Notes: generated by a model not told the origin, from the sequence alone. 64,000 nucleotides of DNA from Prostheceraeus crozeri (GCA_907163375.1 CAJQUW010011031.1:154313-218312); one strand, 5' to 3'; positions 12,183 through 22,521 are shown, numbered from the stretch's first letter. Made by a program: numbers and translations.

Positions 12183-13356
12183 TTAAAAGCAGACTGGAAT
12201 GATATGGCTGGAAGACTGACAAAGTGAACAGGATCTAATTTATCTTCTTCTAATGCCACTCGTCGAAACTCCTGCAATAAATCAGCCAGCAAAAATACAT
12301 CTAATTTTAGATCAGCGATCATATAATCGCTAAACGTTTGACAGTCAAAATTTGTCCATGCAACTTGAGCATGATTGTAATCTTCTACCTTGCATTCTAC
12401 ACCAGTCAAATCATTTTTAAATTTGTCTATTGATGGAAGAGAAGTCTCACTAAGTTAAGAAATGTTATCAAAGTATGCATATGGAAACGCTCCTTTGCGT
12501 GTGATGACTTCATCCGTCAAGTTAGGATATTGTTTCATGAAATTTTGAGTTAGTGGAAGAGACTTAAGATTTTGAACGAGAGATGCTAGTGATGAACCCA
12601 TGAATTGATAGGAATTTAAAAATTTTATATCAAAATAGACTGTCTTATTTTCTTTATTTTTGTCAACTGCTACTTTTGCTGTCATGGCCACGAACTTTTC
12701 TCTCGTTTGAGCTATTACACTTAACTTCACTCTTTCATTTTTCCTAACCCCCCTTTTATTAACATATGACTGTCATAACCTTTGAAGTTATGAAACATAA
12801 CGGATAGAGTACGCCGTTTCAGTCTCAGTGAAAAATTACATCTTGTACATAGCGCGCTTCTAAATTTACCAGTGATGTGATCATGGTCGCGCACTTTCTT
12901 GATTTTATCTTCGTCAAACGTTTTATTACATTTTGGGCAGACTTTGCAACTTTCAGATTTTGCTTGATCATCTGCTGACATATTCAATGATCTGCGTTGG
13001 AGTTCACTATCATATTTTTGCTGAAATTTGACAGCGCTTTCGAGGAATTGTAAGAATTTATGTATGCAATCCTCACCTTGCCAGATGTGCATTTAATTAT
13101 TTTTATTTTTGAAGTATTCATGCCATACCTCATAACATGATATGGCTGCCGCTTTATGGGTGTTATCTTCAACATAGCATTCGATGTCAGCATACATGTA
13201 GATGATACGAAGAGGACTTAATTCATCACCTTTCTCTCTATATGAAACTCTTTATCTTTGGGCATCATTCTATTTGCAGTTTACCTCGCTTACACCATTC
13301 ATAATGTGTTTCAAATTTATCTTTTGACCAGAAGGGGCGCATACAACGGTCTAGTG

Positions 13357-14510
13357 ATGAAGATTTTCCATGGAAAATTTTGGAAAATTTTGAAAGTTCT
13401 GATTTTTTGTAGTAGGCCCTATGCTTTGATCGCTTCCACAGCCGAGGCAGCTACACACCAATAGAGTAGGTCTAAAACTGGTGATCTTGATCATCATTTT
13501 GATTAAAACAATTTTGAAAAATGAAAAAATTTGAATTTTTGTGATATGATTTTTATATTTTCTATCACTGCCGAGGCATAGACACATCAATAGAATTGTT
13601 CTAAAACTCTTGATTTCATCATATCATTTCGATCAAAACAATCGTAGCAATACGAATCCCGTCCGTGGATTTTTGAGCATTCCTTTGCCACCAGTGGCTT
13701 GTGGCAATTTGTTGGCATTTTTGATATTATAACACAGACATCTTTTGGGACAACGTGAATTTTTTTCCTTTACGATAGGGGTGTAATTTCATGCATTGTG
13801 AAAGATCTGGAGCAAAAAGAATGCACTTTATTTGGGAGTTTGTTTGTGGCTTGAAAGTTAAGCTTTATTATGCAGCCTTGATTGCAATGATACAAATTCT
13901 CCATGTATTGATGAACATGTGAAGCACAAGCACACAGTCCAACACAGCATTATACATGAGCGACCATATATTGGAAGATAAGACTGTAAACTCGTGATAT
14001 ATTTGGAAACTAAAGATATCTGTGATGAGTAGAAGAATATCTATATGATAGCTTCTAACTTCTAGGGTATTGTCCGATATCTTCGTGGAGGACAAACTAC
14101 ACATCTTCCATTTCTAGCTCAGATGGTTCAGATAGTTCCAAATCGATTTCAGATCATTGAATTTCAGACTTTTTCAGATGAATTGTAGATTCTCCAGTTC
14201 AATCTAAGATCCTTTCAAAATTGAGTTTCTGACAGATATCTGAAATTCAATTAGAGAAATCTGAAATCCATTTAATGTCTGATATTCAGTTGGAAAGATC
14301 TGAAATAGACATGGAGGCTGCAGTTGGTTCCAAAAGTTAACATGCAGGGATGATAGAGAATTTTTCGGACTTTGAATGTTACATAGTCTTTTCAAACGAC
14401 TATAAAAAAGTCTCCAAAACAAAGGAAAAACGTCAATCACCAAAAAATAAATTTCAAAATTTTCCATTGGAAAATTTTTTACGGAAAATTTTGAAAAAAT
14501 TGGTAACATA
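13357..14510. mobile_element. Unidentified AT-rich insertion in the polymerase fossil
   Basis: Polymerase similarity stops near 14,510 and resumes near 13,358, so about 1.15 kb has been inserted. Both ends are rich in AAAATTTTCC words (13,362-13,395 and 14,455-14,500), arranged partly as inverted repeats. An internal near-repeat occurs at 13,430-13,480 and 13,560-13,600 (GCCGAGGCA, ACACATCAATAGA-like). I see no coding similarity. A non-autonomous DNA transposon is the simplest reading; exact ends and target duplication are not resolved. Confidence 0.45.
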
Positions 14511-14836
14511 AAATACTCTCCTCTTCTAGATGTTAAGTGGGAGTAAAGTCGAGTCATTTTAGGAATACCACAGTAATGCCAATTTTCACTATCATTTTGA
14601 TATACTAGCAGGAGACTGACTACCCGATCATAAGTTGATGAACGGTTGTTGTAGCGCACACCCTTAAGCTCCTCTTGCCAGATGTGAACAACTATTTTAA
14701 TTTCATTTAATTTTTCAAATTTCTCTATATCTTTAAACTTCATGACTTCGCTATTGCAGTCATCAAACTTCAATTTATTCTCCCATTCATGATATTTGCT
14801 TCTACGGAAACGGTTGTTCTGTACATCATGGTACAC

Positions 14837-15112
14837 GGTAGGGCGGAAACACGATTAGGATAAAAAATTGTCCATCTACATATTATACAGCAATCGAGAG
14901 CTGAGATCATGAGGAATTCGAATATGTAAGTTTAAAAATCGAGTCTCAATATCCTTTTTGTACAAAGAGCAAAATTCAAAATGGCCGCCAATTTTTATTT
15001 TGATACCTATGTTAACAGGAAATGATCATCTGTCTACGTATTTGGCAATTAGAGACCATTTGTATAGTCCGTATTATGCAGTGGATACACGAGAATAAAT
15101 TCAGACTGCAGA
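14837..15112. other. Short spacer without a recognised feature
   Basis: Between the polymerase N-terminal remnant and the left end of the RAG1/Transib-like transposon. No coding similarity or repeat was recognised. It may hold the end of the Polinton, but I cannot see a terminal repeat. Confidence 0.4.
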
Positions 15113-15204
15113 AACAATGATTACGCTTTTTTAATGGTAGTATGTGACGAGTATTCAACTATAATGTAATTATGTGATGTAAAAATCACCAAAAATTACT
15201 ATCC
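15113..15204 (+). repeat. Left terminal inverted repeat of the RAG1/Transib-like element
   Basis: Starts AACAATG and then, after a short variable stretch, TTTTTTAATGGTAGTATG; the complement of 18,359-18,453. The first base of the heptamer differs from the right end. Confidence 0.75.
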
Positions 15205-15395
15205 AATTTTGTTTCTTTTATAAATGCACCAATATGAAATTATGGAATACGTTTTTCATACATCAACCGAAAATTTCGCACTACAGCTTGTTGCAGCTGT
15301 TTTCTACGCGCTTTACAATTCAGTCACGAAAAATAATCGTTGCTCAAATCACTATTCAATATTCCATTGAAAAAAAGGAAAAAAATAACACAAAA

Positions 15396-17525
15396 TCAGA
15401 AGATGCTCAAATGCTTTGCGTTGTAATCGTTAACTGTCTTCAACAACTGCTCCGGAAAACGCGGGTTCACTTCATGGACCTTGTATTTGGCCCAAGTAGA
15501 TTTAGAGTCAGCAAGAACTGCCTCAACAGCCTGCTCGCTGTATCGTCCGAGTCCAGTGTGCACAGAATCACAAAAATATGTAATATGGTGAAAGACTGTG
15601 TGGACCTCTGAACTGATCGAAATACCGAGAGAGAAGTAACTTTTCTCAAAGTCACGGATAATCATTCGGAAATCTGGATTGAGATCATGGCCGTAGCAGG
15701 CGTCCACAACTTTACGAAATTTTTCAAAGTCCTCAACATATTTCAAGCCTTGCAACGGGCACATGGATCGTAGTGCATCGATTTTGGATAGCAACTTCTT
15801 GCACGAGTTTCCGTTGAACAAGCCTCCATGTATGGCTTCTCTCTCAACAAAGCATGTGCGTGGCCAAGTCATGGCTTCTGGCCACTCTTTTTCTAATTCT
15901 TTAAACATTTTGTTGAAAGGTCCTATGAGAAGGTGTAACTCAGGAGGAGGAAGAAGATCAATCACTCGTTCTGATGATTCGCCTCTCAGAATTTGACAAT
16001 GTATATCATTCCCGAAATGTTTTGCTTTAGACTTGTCCTTATCAGTCTCGTCATACCATCGCCAGAAAGCATCATTCAAACTTCCAAGCGTTCAAAGATT
16101 GTCCTTAAATCTCAGAGAAGATTTGCTTGAGTCACACCAAGTGCACGGGTGTGAAGAGCCGTGAGACATCATACCGAATAAGAGATTTGCTAATTTCAAA
16201 TCTGTAGCAATAACCTTCGATGTCAATGAGGAAACGGAGTCTGGACCTACCAAGCGAATCAGATACCAAATCTTTAAAAGATTCGAGTAATTTTCTTGAA
16301 TGTTTGGGATAATACCTATAAGGAAAATGCCTTTAACGCTGTTTTCTCTCCTGGAGGCATTCGAGCAAACAGATAGACAAATCTTAAAAAACCACCTCCA
16401 CCATCAACTCCCAATTTGAAAAGTAACCCCGCTGCCGATCCATAATGACGGTGCTCGATAATTTCTCGAATCAAGCCATCCAAATTGATGCAACGCACAA
16501 ACGGTCTGTCAACATGCTTGCACTCATAAGTAGTCCTACTAAAAAAGCTTTCACATGAAACTGCAAAGAACGAATCAAGCGAGTGATTTAACTCAATCAG
16601 TTTGCTTTTAGCATTTGATTCAACACTCTTCCTACTACCTGAAGTAGATCGAATGACACCAGCTAGCTTCAGTGTTGCATTGGAACTCAAATTCAGATCG
16701 GACTATATAATCGAAAGATCATTTACATCTAGTCTATGGAGTGGAGATCTCAACGTGGACGTTGGAGAAACTTCAATTTTCAATGGTTGACCTACAAGTG
16801 TTGAAAGACTTACTGAATTTGTGGGAGACTGCATTGCTTTTGACTTCAGCACAGAGGCTGCAAGCTGCTCAGACGTTTTGTCTTTAGACGACAGTTGCTT
16901 CAGATTATCAAATCTAGTGGTCTTGGAGCACTGATGAGGAAGGCCTTTCCCTAAATGTGCAGGAGACTTGCCACAAATCTTCAATGTTGAATTCGGATGT
17001 GGTTCAGCCGATGGTCTTCCCACCTTCGACTCAGTCCATCCCTTCATACCTGCGGTCTTACACAGAAGACATGAGCACTCAGAATTTGATCGTGTTGACA
17101 TAGGTGGAGGTAATTCCACAAGCTTCGAATGGTCAAGCAGACTACTTATTGAACGGGTGAATATGTCCTTGTTGTATTCACCAACTACCAACCTACATGT
17201 GTTGCATAATGCTTTTGGAAGACGTACTGTACATCAGATGGGTCGTACCCATAGAGAAAGTATTTCTCGATAGTGCGTTGCATATTTGAAGTTATGAGGC
17301 GCATGGTTTTGATCTTACCGAAACAAGGGAGACATACTTCAAGCCGGCTGCTTTCATGAGATCGACGTTCACGAGGCATGATAGCGCGCGCACGAAGAAA
17401 TGATCATTCAGTAAGTTATCGACGATGCCGTTCCTAATCATCGAATCAATAATGAAAATCCGCGGGCGCACGCACCTTAATGCATGCATCGAGTTCTGTA
17501 TGCAATCCTGCCGCAAAGAGATCAA
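15396..17525 (-). pseudogene. RAG1/Transib-like transposase, interrupted
   Basis: Minus-strand pieces read collinearly. At 17,525-17,185 is a cysteine module (RLEVCLPCFGK). At 17,191-16,703 are further Cys/His motifs (CSCLLC, LPHQCSKTTRFDNL). At 16,690-16,316 is an Asp motif (KLGVDGGGGFLR). Near 16,150 is SHPCTWCDSS. At 16,079-15,396 are PPPELHLLIGPFNKMF, HGGLFNGNSCKKLL and GLGRYSEQAVEAV. The later motifs match RAG1 in order: CTLCDATR, ALHCDIGNAAEFYKIF, MNGNFARKLM, AWASEGNESGNK. The RAG1 Asp in HCD is a Leu here. A widespread group of uncharacterised invertebrate proteins shares these motifs. Frame shifts near 17,200 and 16,090-16,320 break it; size fits Transib (~700 residues). Confidence 0.55.
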
Positions 17526-18358
17526 TCAATCTTCTATCCAGGAACTGATCGGCAACTGCTGTTTTCATTAGTCATCATCTGCTATTTGATTCTACGTTTT
17601 ACGTATTCATTTACTTTTTGTTGTTACACCAACAGGCACTCACACAGGCAGTGCAGCTACATGTATACATACATCCTTGGTTAATGGTGTCTAAATGTCA
17701 TGATTAATAATGTGGAGCCTACATGTACACAATCGGCAATATGATAGGACGTCAGCATAAGGAAATAGGATAAAGAAAACGACTGTGCCTATATTGTTAG
17801 CCGCCGAAGAAACTGTGTCTATTTTTATATACATGTACATGTAGATGTATATCATTAACATATTGATGAAATTGGGCATCATATCATCATTTAAACAAGC
17901 GTTGCGAAAAGGCAAGCCGCAATCAATTTCGTTATCTAAGCAAATGTAAACTTCAAAATATTATATTCAGTCAGCCAAGATCAATTGCAATTTGCTTTTT
18001 TTGCAACGTTTCTTTAAAAATTATCAATTCACATGTCTAAGTACATTTACATGTGCATTTATGTATTTGTACATGTATGCAATGAATAACTGGAAGTCAA
18101 TACACTTTAGGAAAGTAAGTATTCCTCCTATCAATATTACATTAAGTTATCAATGCCACATGTATACACCGGTACATACAAATATTTGCCAAGACAAAGG
18201 CTAAATATACATTCAGCCATGTGATAAGAAAATTACGTATACTGGGTGTTTATCCCACTACACACAGCTGCAAAATTTACTTATAGGCCTTAGAGAATAA
18301 ATATCACAAATTCACCATTACTGGATTTATAGAAAAATGAAATAAAACATGGATGTTC

Positions 18359-18453
18359 GGATAGCGACTTTTAGTGATTTTTACACCACATTATTACATT
18401 ATAGTTAAATACTCGTCACATACTACTATTAAAAAGTTTCATCTATCATTGTG
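18359..18453 (-). repeat. Right terminal inverted repeat of the RAG1/Transib-like element
   Basis: Complement begins CACAATG and continues to TTTTTAATAGTAGTATGTG, pairing with 15,113-15,204. CACAATG is a perfect Transib-type terminal heptamer. Confidence 0.75.
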
Positions 18454-18729
18454 CACTATCATTTCACTCAGACAAACTCAGAAACACCATGTAATTTTGT
18501 GATCGTCAATGAGTGGTGTGATAAAGACAAGTGTGATCAGAAGGAGACTGGCGACAAAGGCAAGACTGTAAGAATTCTCTGGATAGATGAAGAGTGGACA
18601 CCGAAAACAACGCGCGTGAGAATAGCGCCCGATGCCCCAAAGCGACCAAAGTGCTACAAAGTCTACCATGATTTAAAGGTTCTTCGACTTCACTTTCCTC
18701 GCTATAAAGTATATGTGCTTCAATTGTAA
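18454..18729 (+). CDS. Short open frame of unknown function beside the transposon
   Basis: An open frame continues out of the transposon end and stops at 18,729. The part outside the transposon is about 91 residues, acidic then basic, with VIVNEWCDKDKCDQKE, ILWIDEEWTPK and a C-terminal YKVYHDLKVLRLHF. The in-frame ATG lies in the transposon end, so the true start is unknown; it may be the 3' piece of a gene or fossil the transposon landed in. I recognise no family. Confidence 0.3.
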   Translation, partial: HYHFTQTNSETPCNFVIVNEWCDKDKCDQKETGDKGKTVRILWIDEEWTPKTTRVRIAPDAPKRPKCYKVYHDLKVLRLHFPRYKVYVLQL

Positions 18730-18954
18730 ATAAACCTATATACTACGTGTCTTTGTTTTGCAATGTATTTATCTAGAAATGGAAATAAATGGAGGAATTT
18801 AGATATGGGGTTAGTTACCACATCTATTATCAGTCTACTTTTCTATCAAAAGAGATCGCACCATTATAGAAGATAGAAAGTCTTTTTGTATACGTGAGGC
18901 GTAAGAGTGACCTCCCATTTCATCCCTTCATCATTTAGCCTCAATGATAGAGGC

Positions 18955-18970
18955 AGTTCTTAAAAGAACT
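18955..18970 (-). terminator. Histone-type 3' stem-loop, copy 3 (diverged)
   Basis: On the minus strand a 6-bp stem (AGTTCT/AGAACT) closes a TTTA loop. It is preceded by ATCTGAGAATGAACC, like the two better copies, and followed by GCCTC. I can assign no convincing reading frame upstream; the candidate start near 19,226 has several stops. Confidence 0.4.
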
Positions 18971-19271
18971 CATGGTTCATTCTCAGATAACGTTCGCAAT
19001 GGAGAATTTAAAAAGTAACCTGTGGCAGATAGCTCAACCGATTGGCGTTCAAAGTGCTACGTTGAGAACTGTGTCAAATGCCCAACATGAGTTGCCCAAG
19101 AGGTTTCGGTCTAAAATATGACACACTCCCTTGCCACACCTATCACTACGATATCATCCGCTGCCTCAAGTGAGATCGCCCACCAACAGGAACACATATA
19201 TCGAAATCCTCCTTAACATGCCACGTTTAAGTTGACTGATAGCATATACAATTTTGTGATTTTATTTTTAA

Positions 19272-19386
19272 ATTGTATGATGGATTCAGCCAGACCGAAG
19301 TCTGTCCAGGGCAAACCACGTGGAGGTACTATCACATTTTGCCCCATGGTGGTCTTTAAAAAGACCGTTCGTTCGTTCTCGGGATA
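19272..19386 (-). repeat. Direct repeat, unit 2 of the stem-loop array
   Basis: Related to 19,748-19,855 over about 110 bp: stem-loop, then GTGATAGTACCTCC, then a CAGACTTCGGTCTG hairpin with a stable TTCG loop on the minus strand. The repeat lies just downstream of each of two minus-strand genes. Confidence 0.7.
19351..19366 (-). terminator. Histone-type 3' stem-loop, copy 2
   Basis: Minus strand GGTCTT-TTTA-AAGACC followed by ACCATGG, 29 bases after the stop codon of the small gene at 19,396-19,662. A 6-bp stem, 4-base loop starting with U, flanking ACC and a distance of about 30 bases from the stop are the features of replication-dependent histone mRNA ends, which SLBP and U7 process instead of polyadenylation. 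Confidence 0.55.
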
Positions 19387-19395
19387 TGAATAGAC

Positions 19396-19662
19396 TTAGG
19401 TTTGGCCGATTCCGCTGAGAGAGACTTGTAATCTCTCTATGTCGGGGGCATCGACCTCCTCTACTATAAGCTGACTGTTAGAGGACGGTATATACCCTCA
19501 CTCTGTTGAATTGGCATCATCGTCAGTTGTTGATGAGCCAATTCGAGCAAGATTGTTCTAGACTCGCTCTCGCTCCTCCATCTCTAGAATCTCGATAAAT
19601 AAATTTCTCGGTCTAAGCCGAGGCTCGTCAGGAGAGCTGACTGTCGTCTTAGGTGTTTTCAT
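19396..19662 (-). pseudogene. Small compact gene with TATA box and histone-type 3' end, unknown product
   Basis: An ATG at 19,662 opens a reading MKTPKTTVSSPDEPRLRPR that stays in one frame to a stop at 19,396-19,398, about 88 codons, but with about two in-frame stops. A TATATAAA box lies at 19,700-19,707, 45 bases before the ATG, and a stem-loop lies 29 bases after the stop. That is the layout of a histone gene, but the product is acidic and not a histone. The upstream neighbour on the same strand ends with the same type of stem-loop. It is either a decayed gene or an unusual mobile or viral gene. Confidence 0.4.
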
Positions 19663-19699
19663 GATGGAGTTTAGAGTGAAAATGAAAGAGAGGCAATGG

Positions 19700-19707
19700 T
19701 TTATATA
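19700..19707 (-). promoter_or_regulatory. TATA box of the small stem-loop gene
   Basis: TATATAAA on the minus strand, 45 bases before the ATG at 19,662, leaving room for a ~15-base leader. Confidence 0.5.
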
Positions 19708-19747
19708 TCCCTCTGATACAAGGAGATGACTCAGTCTTTCCAATTAT

Positions 19748-19855
19748 GTGATAGATTCAGTCAGACCGAAGTCTGTCCAGAGCAAACCCCGAGGAGGTAC
19801 TATCACTCTTGCTCCGTGTGGCTCTTAAAAGAGCCCTTTGGGGCGTTCTCGGGAT
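19748..19855 (-). repeat. Direct repeat, unit 1 of the stem-loop array
   Basis: Partner of 19,272-19,386. It contains the same order of stem-loop, GTGATAGTACCTCC and CAGACTTCGGTCTG hairpin. The two stems differ at paired positions yet still pair. Confidence 0.7.
19820..19835 (-). terminator. Histone-type 3' stem-loop, copy 1
   Basis: Minus strand GGCTCT-TTTA-AGAGCC followed by ACACGGAGCAAGAG. The stem GGCTCT/AGAGCC is the textbook metazoan histone stem, and a CAAGA-containing purine-rich stretch follows as in a U7 binding site. It lies 73 bases after the stop codon at 19,909. Confidence 0.6.
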
Positions 19856-19908
19856 CAAAAGCGATCCTGCTGCTGATATAAAAACTCTGAAAGGAAAACA
19901 AAAGGAGA

Positions 19909-21004
19909 TTAGATGCGGTAAGGATCATGTTGAAGTAACTTACTGGGCACTTTCTTCCGAACTTTTTGGACGACGAAGTCCTCAAGCTCGCCGGTGATGT
20001 CTATGTTCATTTGGAGACATCGGACTCCGTCGCCCTCGTAGCATTGCTGCGTCTGATTGGGGTCGCTTGTTATTGTCGGTACGTCACACACATTATTTTC
20101 GAAGAGGGGAAGATGGACTTCACACACTCTTCTTTTTCTACACTTCTCACGCTCATGCAATCGCTCCACTTCAGCCGCCAACCTCTTGTTCACACCCTTC
20201 ACGTCCTCTGTTTCCTTCACCACGCTTCGCATCCAATCTATTTCATCATCCTTCCTCAACAAATTCGCCTGCAGACTACTCACCAAACTTGCTTTCTTCA
20301 TCAGCTCACTCCTTTCCAACATCCACTTTTTCTCCTTCTGCCTCATACTTTCCAAATCTTCTCTCGTCACCTTATACCCTTCAGCATTCGCATTCAACTT
20401 CTAATACCGCATCACTACTACTTTATTCTTCTCCTCAACCGCCCTCAATCGATCTTTCATCCTCACATATTCATCCGTCGTGTTCCCTTTCTCCCTCCGA
20501 GGCGATGATGCTGCCAACGGCTTACCCACTTCCTTTCCCTCATCCTTCCCCTTCTCCTCAAGATCACCAATGTTCCCAAGCAATTCCTCCAACACGTCAT
20601 CGAAATCAACATCAGGCTTCTTGATGTCCCCTCTCAGCTCCACTTCTTCCTCACTCAAACCCTCATCAGTCGCCTTGGTAACACCTTTCTTCCCCACCGC
20701 ACCCTCAATCGTCGCCACTGCCACTCTTCCCTCTTCCATATCTAACAAAACTCCCTCAAACCACGACTTAGACCAATGCATACTAATATTGCCACTAGGG
20801 CACTGGCTATTGTTCCTAATCAACTCTACATCACTCCCATCCTCACATACTACCTTATGATGCACACACACACCCTCAACAACACTTTCCTCACATGCTC
20901 TCCCATCGTCCCCTCTTTGATGTGTTTCTTTAACTCGTTGCCTCTGGCAATACTGCCGCAGCAACACTTGCGGATGAGCATACGCGCATTAATCATCTTG
21001 GTCA
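19909..21004 (-). pseudogene. Coiled-coil protein of unknown family ending in a histone-type stem-loop
   Basis: One frame runs from about 20,967 to the stop at 19,909 with a single in-frame stop in the middle (188 and 162 residue parts). An ATG at 21,004 opens a cysteine-rich N-terminal stretch (MLIRKCCCGSIARGNELKKH) in a different frame. The centre is acidic, and the C-terminal part (RKDDEIDWMRSVVKETEDV and following) looks coiled-coil. There is no family I recognise. The strong opposite-strand frames here are shadows of its biased codons. Origin (host, mobile or viral) is open. Confidence 0.45.
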
Positions 21005-22521
21005 TAGTGACGATTCTGTAAAGATGGAGTAAAAATTTGATAGCAAGTTACTACTTGCTGATATGCATTGAAAGACTAAGTCCAAAAACATTTGATAGCA
21101 GTCATCTCGGCGTTAGGCTCTTGAATCCGCTACAGGCATTACTCAGAGGGGATGTTATCCCAGCTCCAAGGCCTCGACCCACAAATCCAACCTCTGGCGG
21201 ACAGAGCGTGCGTCATGTCACTGTGTTGGTATTGGGGTCCCGATTTTGACATGAAAACCGGTGGAGTTATTCACAAGAGGAAACCTCCCAAGTCGGAAGA
21301 CTCATAAGTAGTCTGTTACCTGTAGCACATCATGAGCTGTCAACCGTTTCTGGAATTAAGTCTAAAGGACTTGTAGAAGCAAAGTTATAGCCGTTTGAAG
21401 ATTTCGGCCCACTATCATCAAATGGTCAGTCATGCTATACTGACTAACCTATAAGTCTGACTTCCTGGCTGATATCAGCAATGAAAAGTCAGAAGTCCGA
21501 TATCGGACCTCAAGAGAAACGACTTACCTGTAGACAGTTTCTCAACTTAGTGAGATTCCTCTCCAGAACTCGTACTTATATATCCTGTGAATATGCAATC
21601 AATAAAAGGGGGGTTAGACATTGGTTATCCAAATTTGACGATGAATCCAAATCGGGTCTTAGTTTTCTCGTCCGATGCTTCGTTCGCCCATTGGAGTCCA
21701 AAATACAAAACTCAACCTCTGACGGCTCTCTAACATGGCCAAAAGTCTCAATGTTACTCTCAAGCCTCAGCAAAGGAAGATGTGGCCAAACTGTGCTTTC
21801 CAATCAATTTGTGGTACCCTTAGCTTTCAAACGAGCGATTGCACTACTTTCTACCATTTCTAGAACCAAAGTTGGAAGAACGCTGCCGAGGGGGGGGGGG
21901 TCGAAGTTCTTCGTTTTTAGGCCTTTGACGCTGTAAACAACTCTTCTGGACCCAAAATTGGCCAAAAAGTCCAAATCCGCCGTCCATTTTCACGTACGAG
22001 GCTTCGTGTCGCCGCTACAGCCATTTTCTCACTCAAAACACTCAAAAACACACCTAAACCACATCTACACCCAAGAAACACAACGTGTCGACGCAGAATT
22101 TCATCAGGAAACCAAATCTAGACACAAAGCAACCCTACAACCAATCCTACACACTAAAAACACAGACCGCCGCCCAAGACCAACAAGGACGGTCGACCAC
22201 GACACAACCGGCCGGTGGACCCAGAACCACAACAACCGAACTCGCGCTCCAGAGGGAGGCGCTGTGCGCAGTTGGGATGATTCCTTACTACTGACCGCTG
22301 CCTCAGCTTGCATTCCTTTTGTACCGACAGCGTGGCCAAGTGAAGAAGGTGCGAGCTCGTCTACACCATGGACTACAAAATGATGGCATACAATATTGTG
22401 CTGCGTATATTACCATTGTTGGACCATTTCGATTCAATCTGCTCATTTCTGTGCACACTTAGCAGAGAGATAAGATAAACGTGGAAGGAATGACACAAGG
22501 AAAGACATTATTCTGCCCAAT
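21005..22521. other. Region without a gene I can support
   Basis: Open frames at 21,481-21,936 and 21,958-22,383 have no recognisable product, and the second is low in hydrophobic residues. A G-run lies at 21,891-21,900. Part may be the 5' flank of the GPCR gene. Confidence 0.5.

Larger units (their letters stand above)
6567..14836 (-). pseudogene. Polinton protein-primed family B DNA polymerase, fossil split by insertions
   Basis: Pieces read in order on the minus strand. At 14,5xx-14,836 is the N-terminal region (KFEKLNEIKIVVH, HYCGIPKMTRL). At 12,187-13,358 are a zinc/HNH-like module (CPKC and KVRDHDHITGKFR), an exonuclease segment (FHNFKGYDSH) and an SYQFMGSSL segment. At 9,447-9,880 is a central part with RGGLTFVNKHQ. 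At 6,567-7,378 are LLLTQFDKENY, KPIYIGQAVLDYSKF and the catalytic GGDTDSFF. The pieces are separated by an AT-rich insert and two piggyBac elements. Between 7,195 and 9,637 a ~185-base piece of the gene is present twice, flanking a piggyBac. In active elements this polymerase replicates the transposon with a protein primer. It is broken many times. Confidence 0.85.
1..14880. mobile_element. Polinton/Maverick fossil, broken and interrupted by later insertions
   Basis: Parts that can be recognised are a major capsid protein, an adenain-like protease, a TBP-like protein, a duplicated small gene, two minor-capsid-type genes and a protein-primed family B DNA polymerase on the minus strand. The set and the sequence matches are those of metazoan Polintons (the F54H12.2-like protein cluster). 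The left end lies outside the window, and no integrase, packaging ATPase or terminal inverted repeat was found. The copy is broken in many places and carries three later insertions, so it is an old inactive fossil, older than the two piggyBac elements inside it. The right limit is only where polymerase similarity stops. Confidence 0.88.
15113..18453 (-). mobile_element. 3.34-kb RAG1/Transib-like DNA transposon with long TIRs
   Basis: Two inverted repeats of about 75-95 bp face each other at 15,113-15,204 and 18,359-18,453, sharing for example TAGTATGTGACGAGTATT at about 90 percent identity overall. The outermost bases are CACAATG at the right end (complement of 18,447-18,453) and AACAATG at the left. 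CACAATG is the terminal heptamer of Transib transposons and close to the CACAGTG of V(D)J signals. The only gene inside is a broken ~700-codon transposase on the minus strand. I see no identical 5-bp target duplication (GCAGA versus CACTA). Confidence 0.65.

Noticed and set aside
19021-19100. tRNA-like stretch with A-box (TAGCTCAACCGATTGG) and B-box (GTGTCAAATGC) resemblance
   Set aside because: Box spacing is right, but the D and anticodon arms do not pair and no other copy is seen here; neither a tRNA gene nor a tRNA-derived SINE can be supported.
20057-20860. Several long plus-strand open frames rich in Ser, Pro and His
   Set aside because: They are antisense shadows of the minus-strand coiled-coil reading, created by its Glu/Lys/Arg codons.
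21481-22383. Two plus-strand open frames of 141-151 codons
   Set aside because: No recognisable domain, no second copy, composition like translated non-coding DNA.
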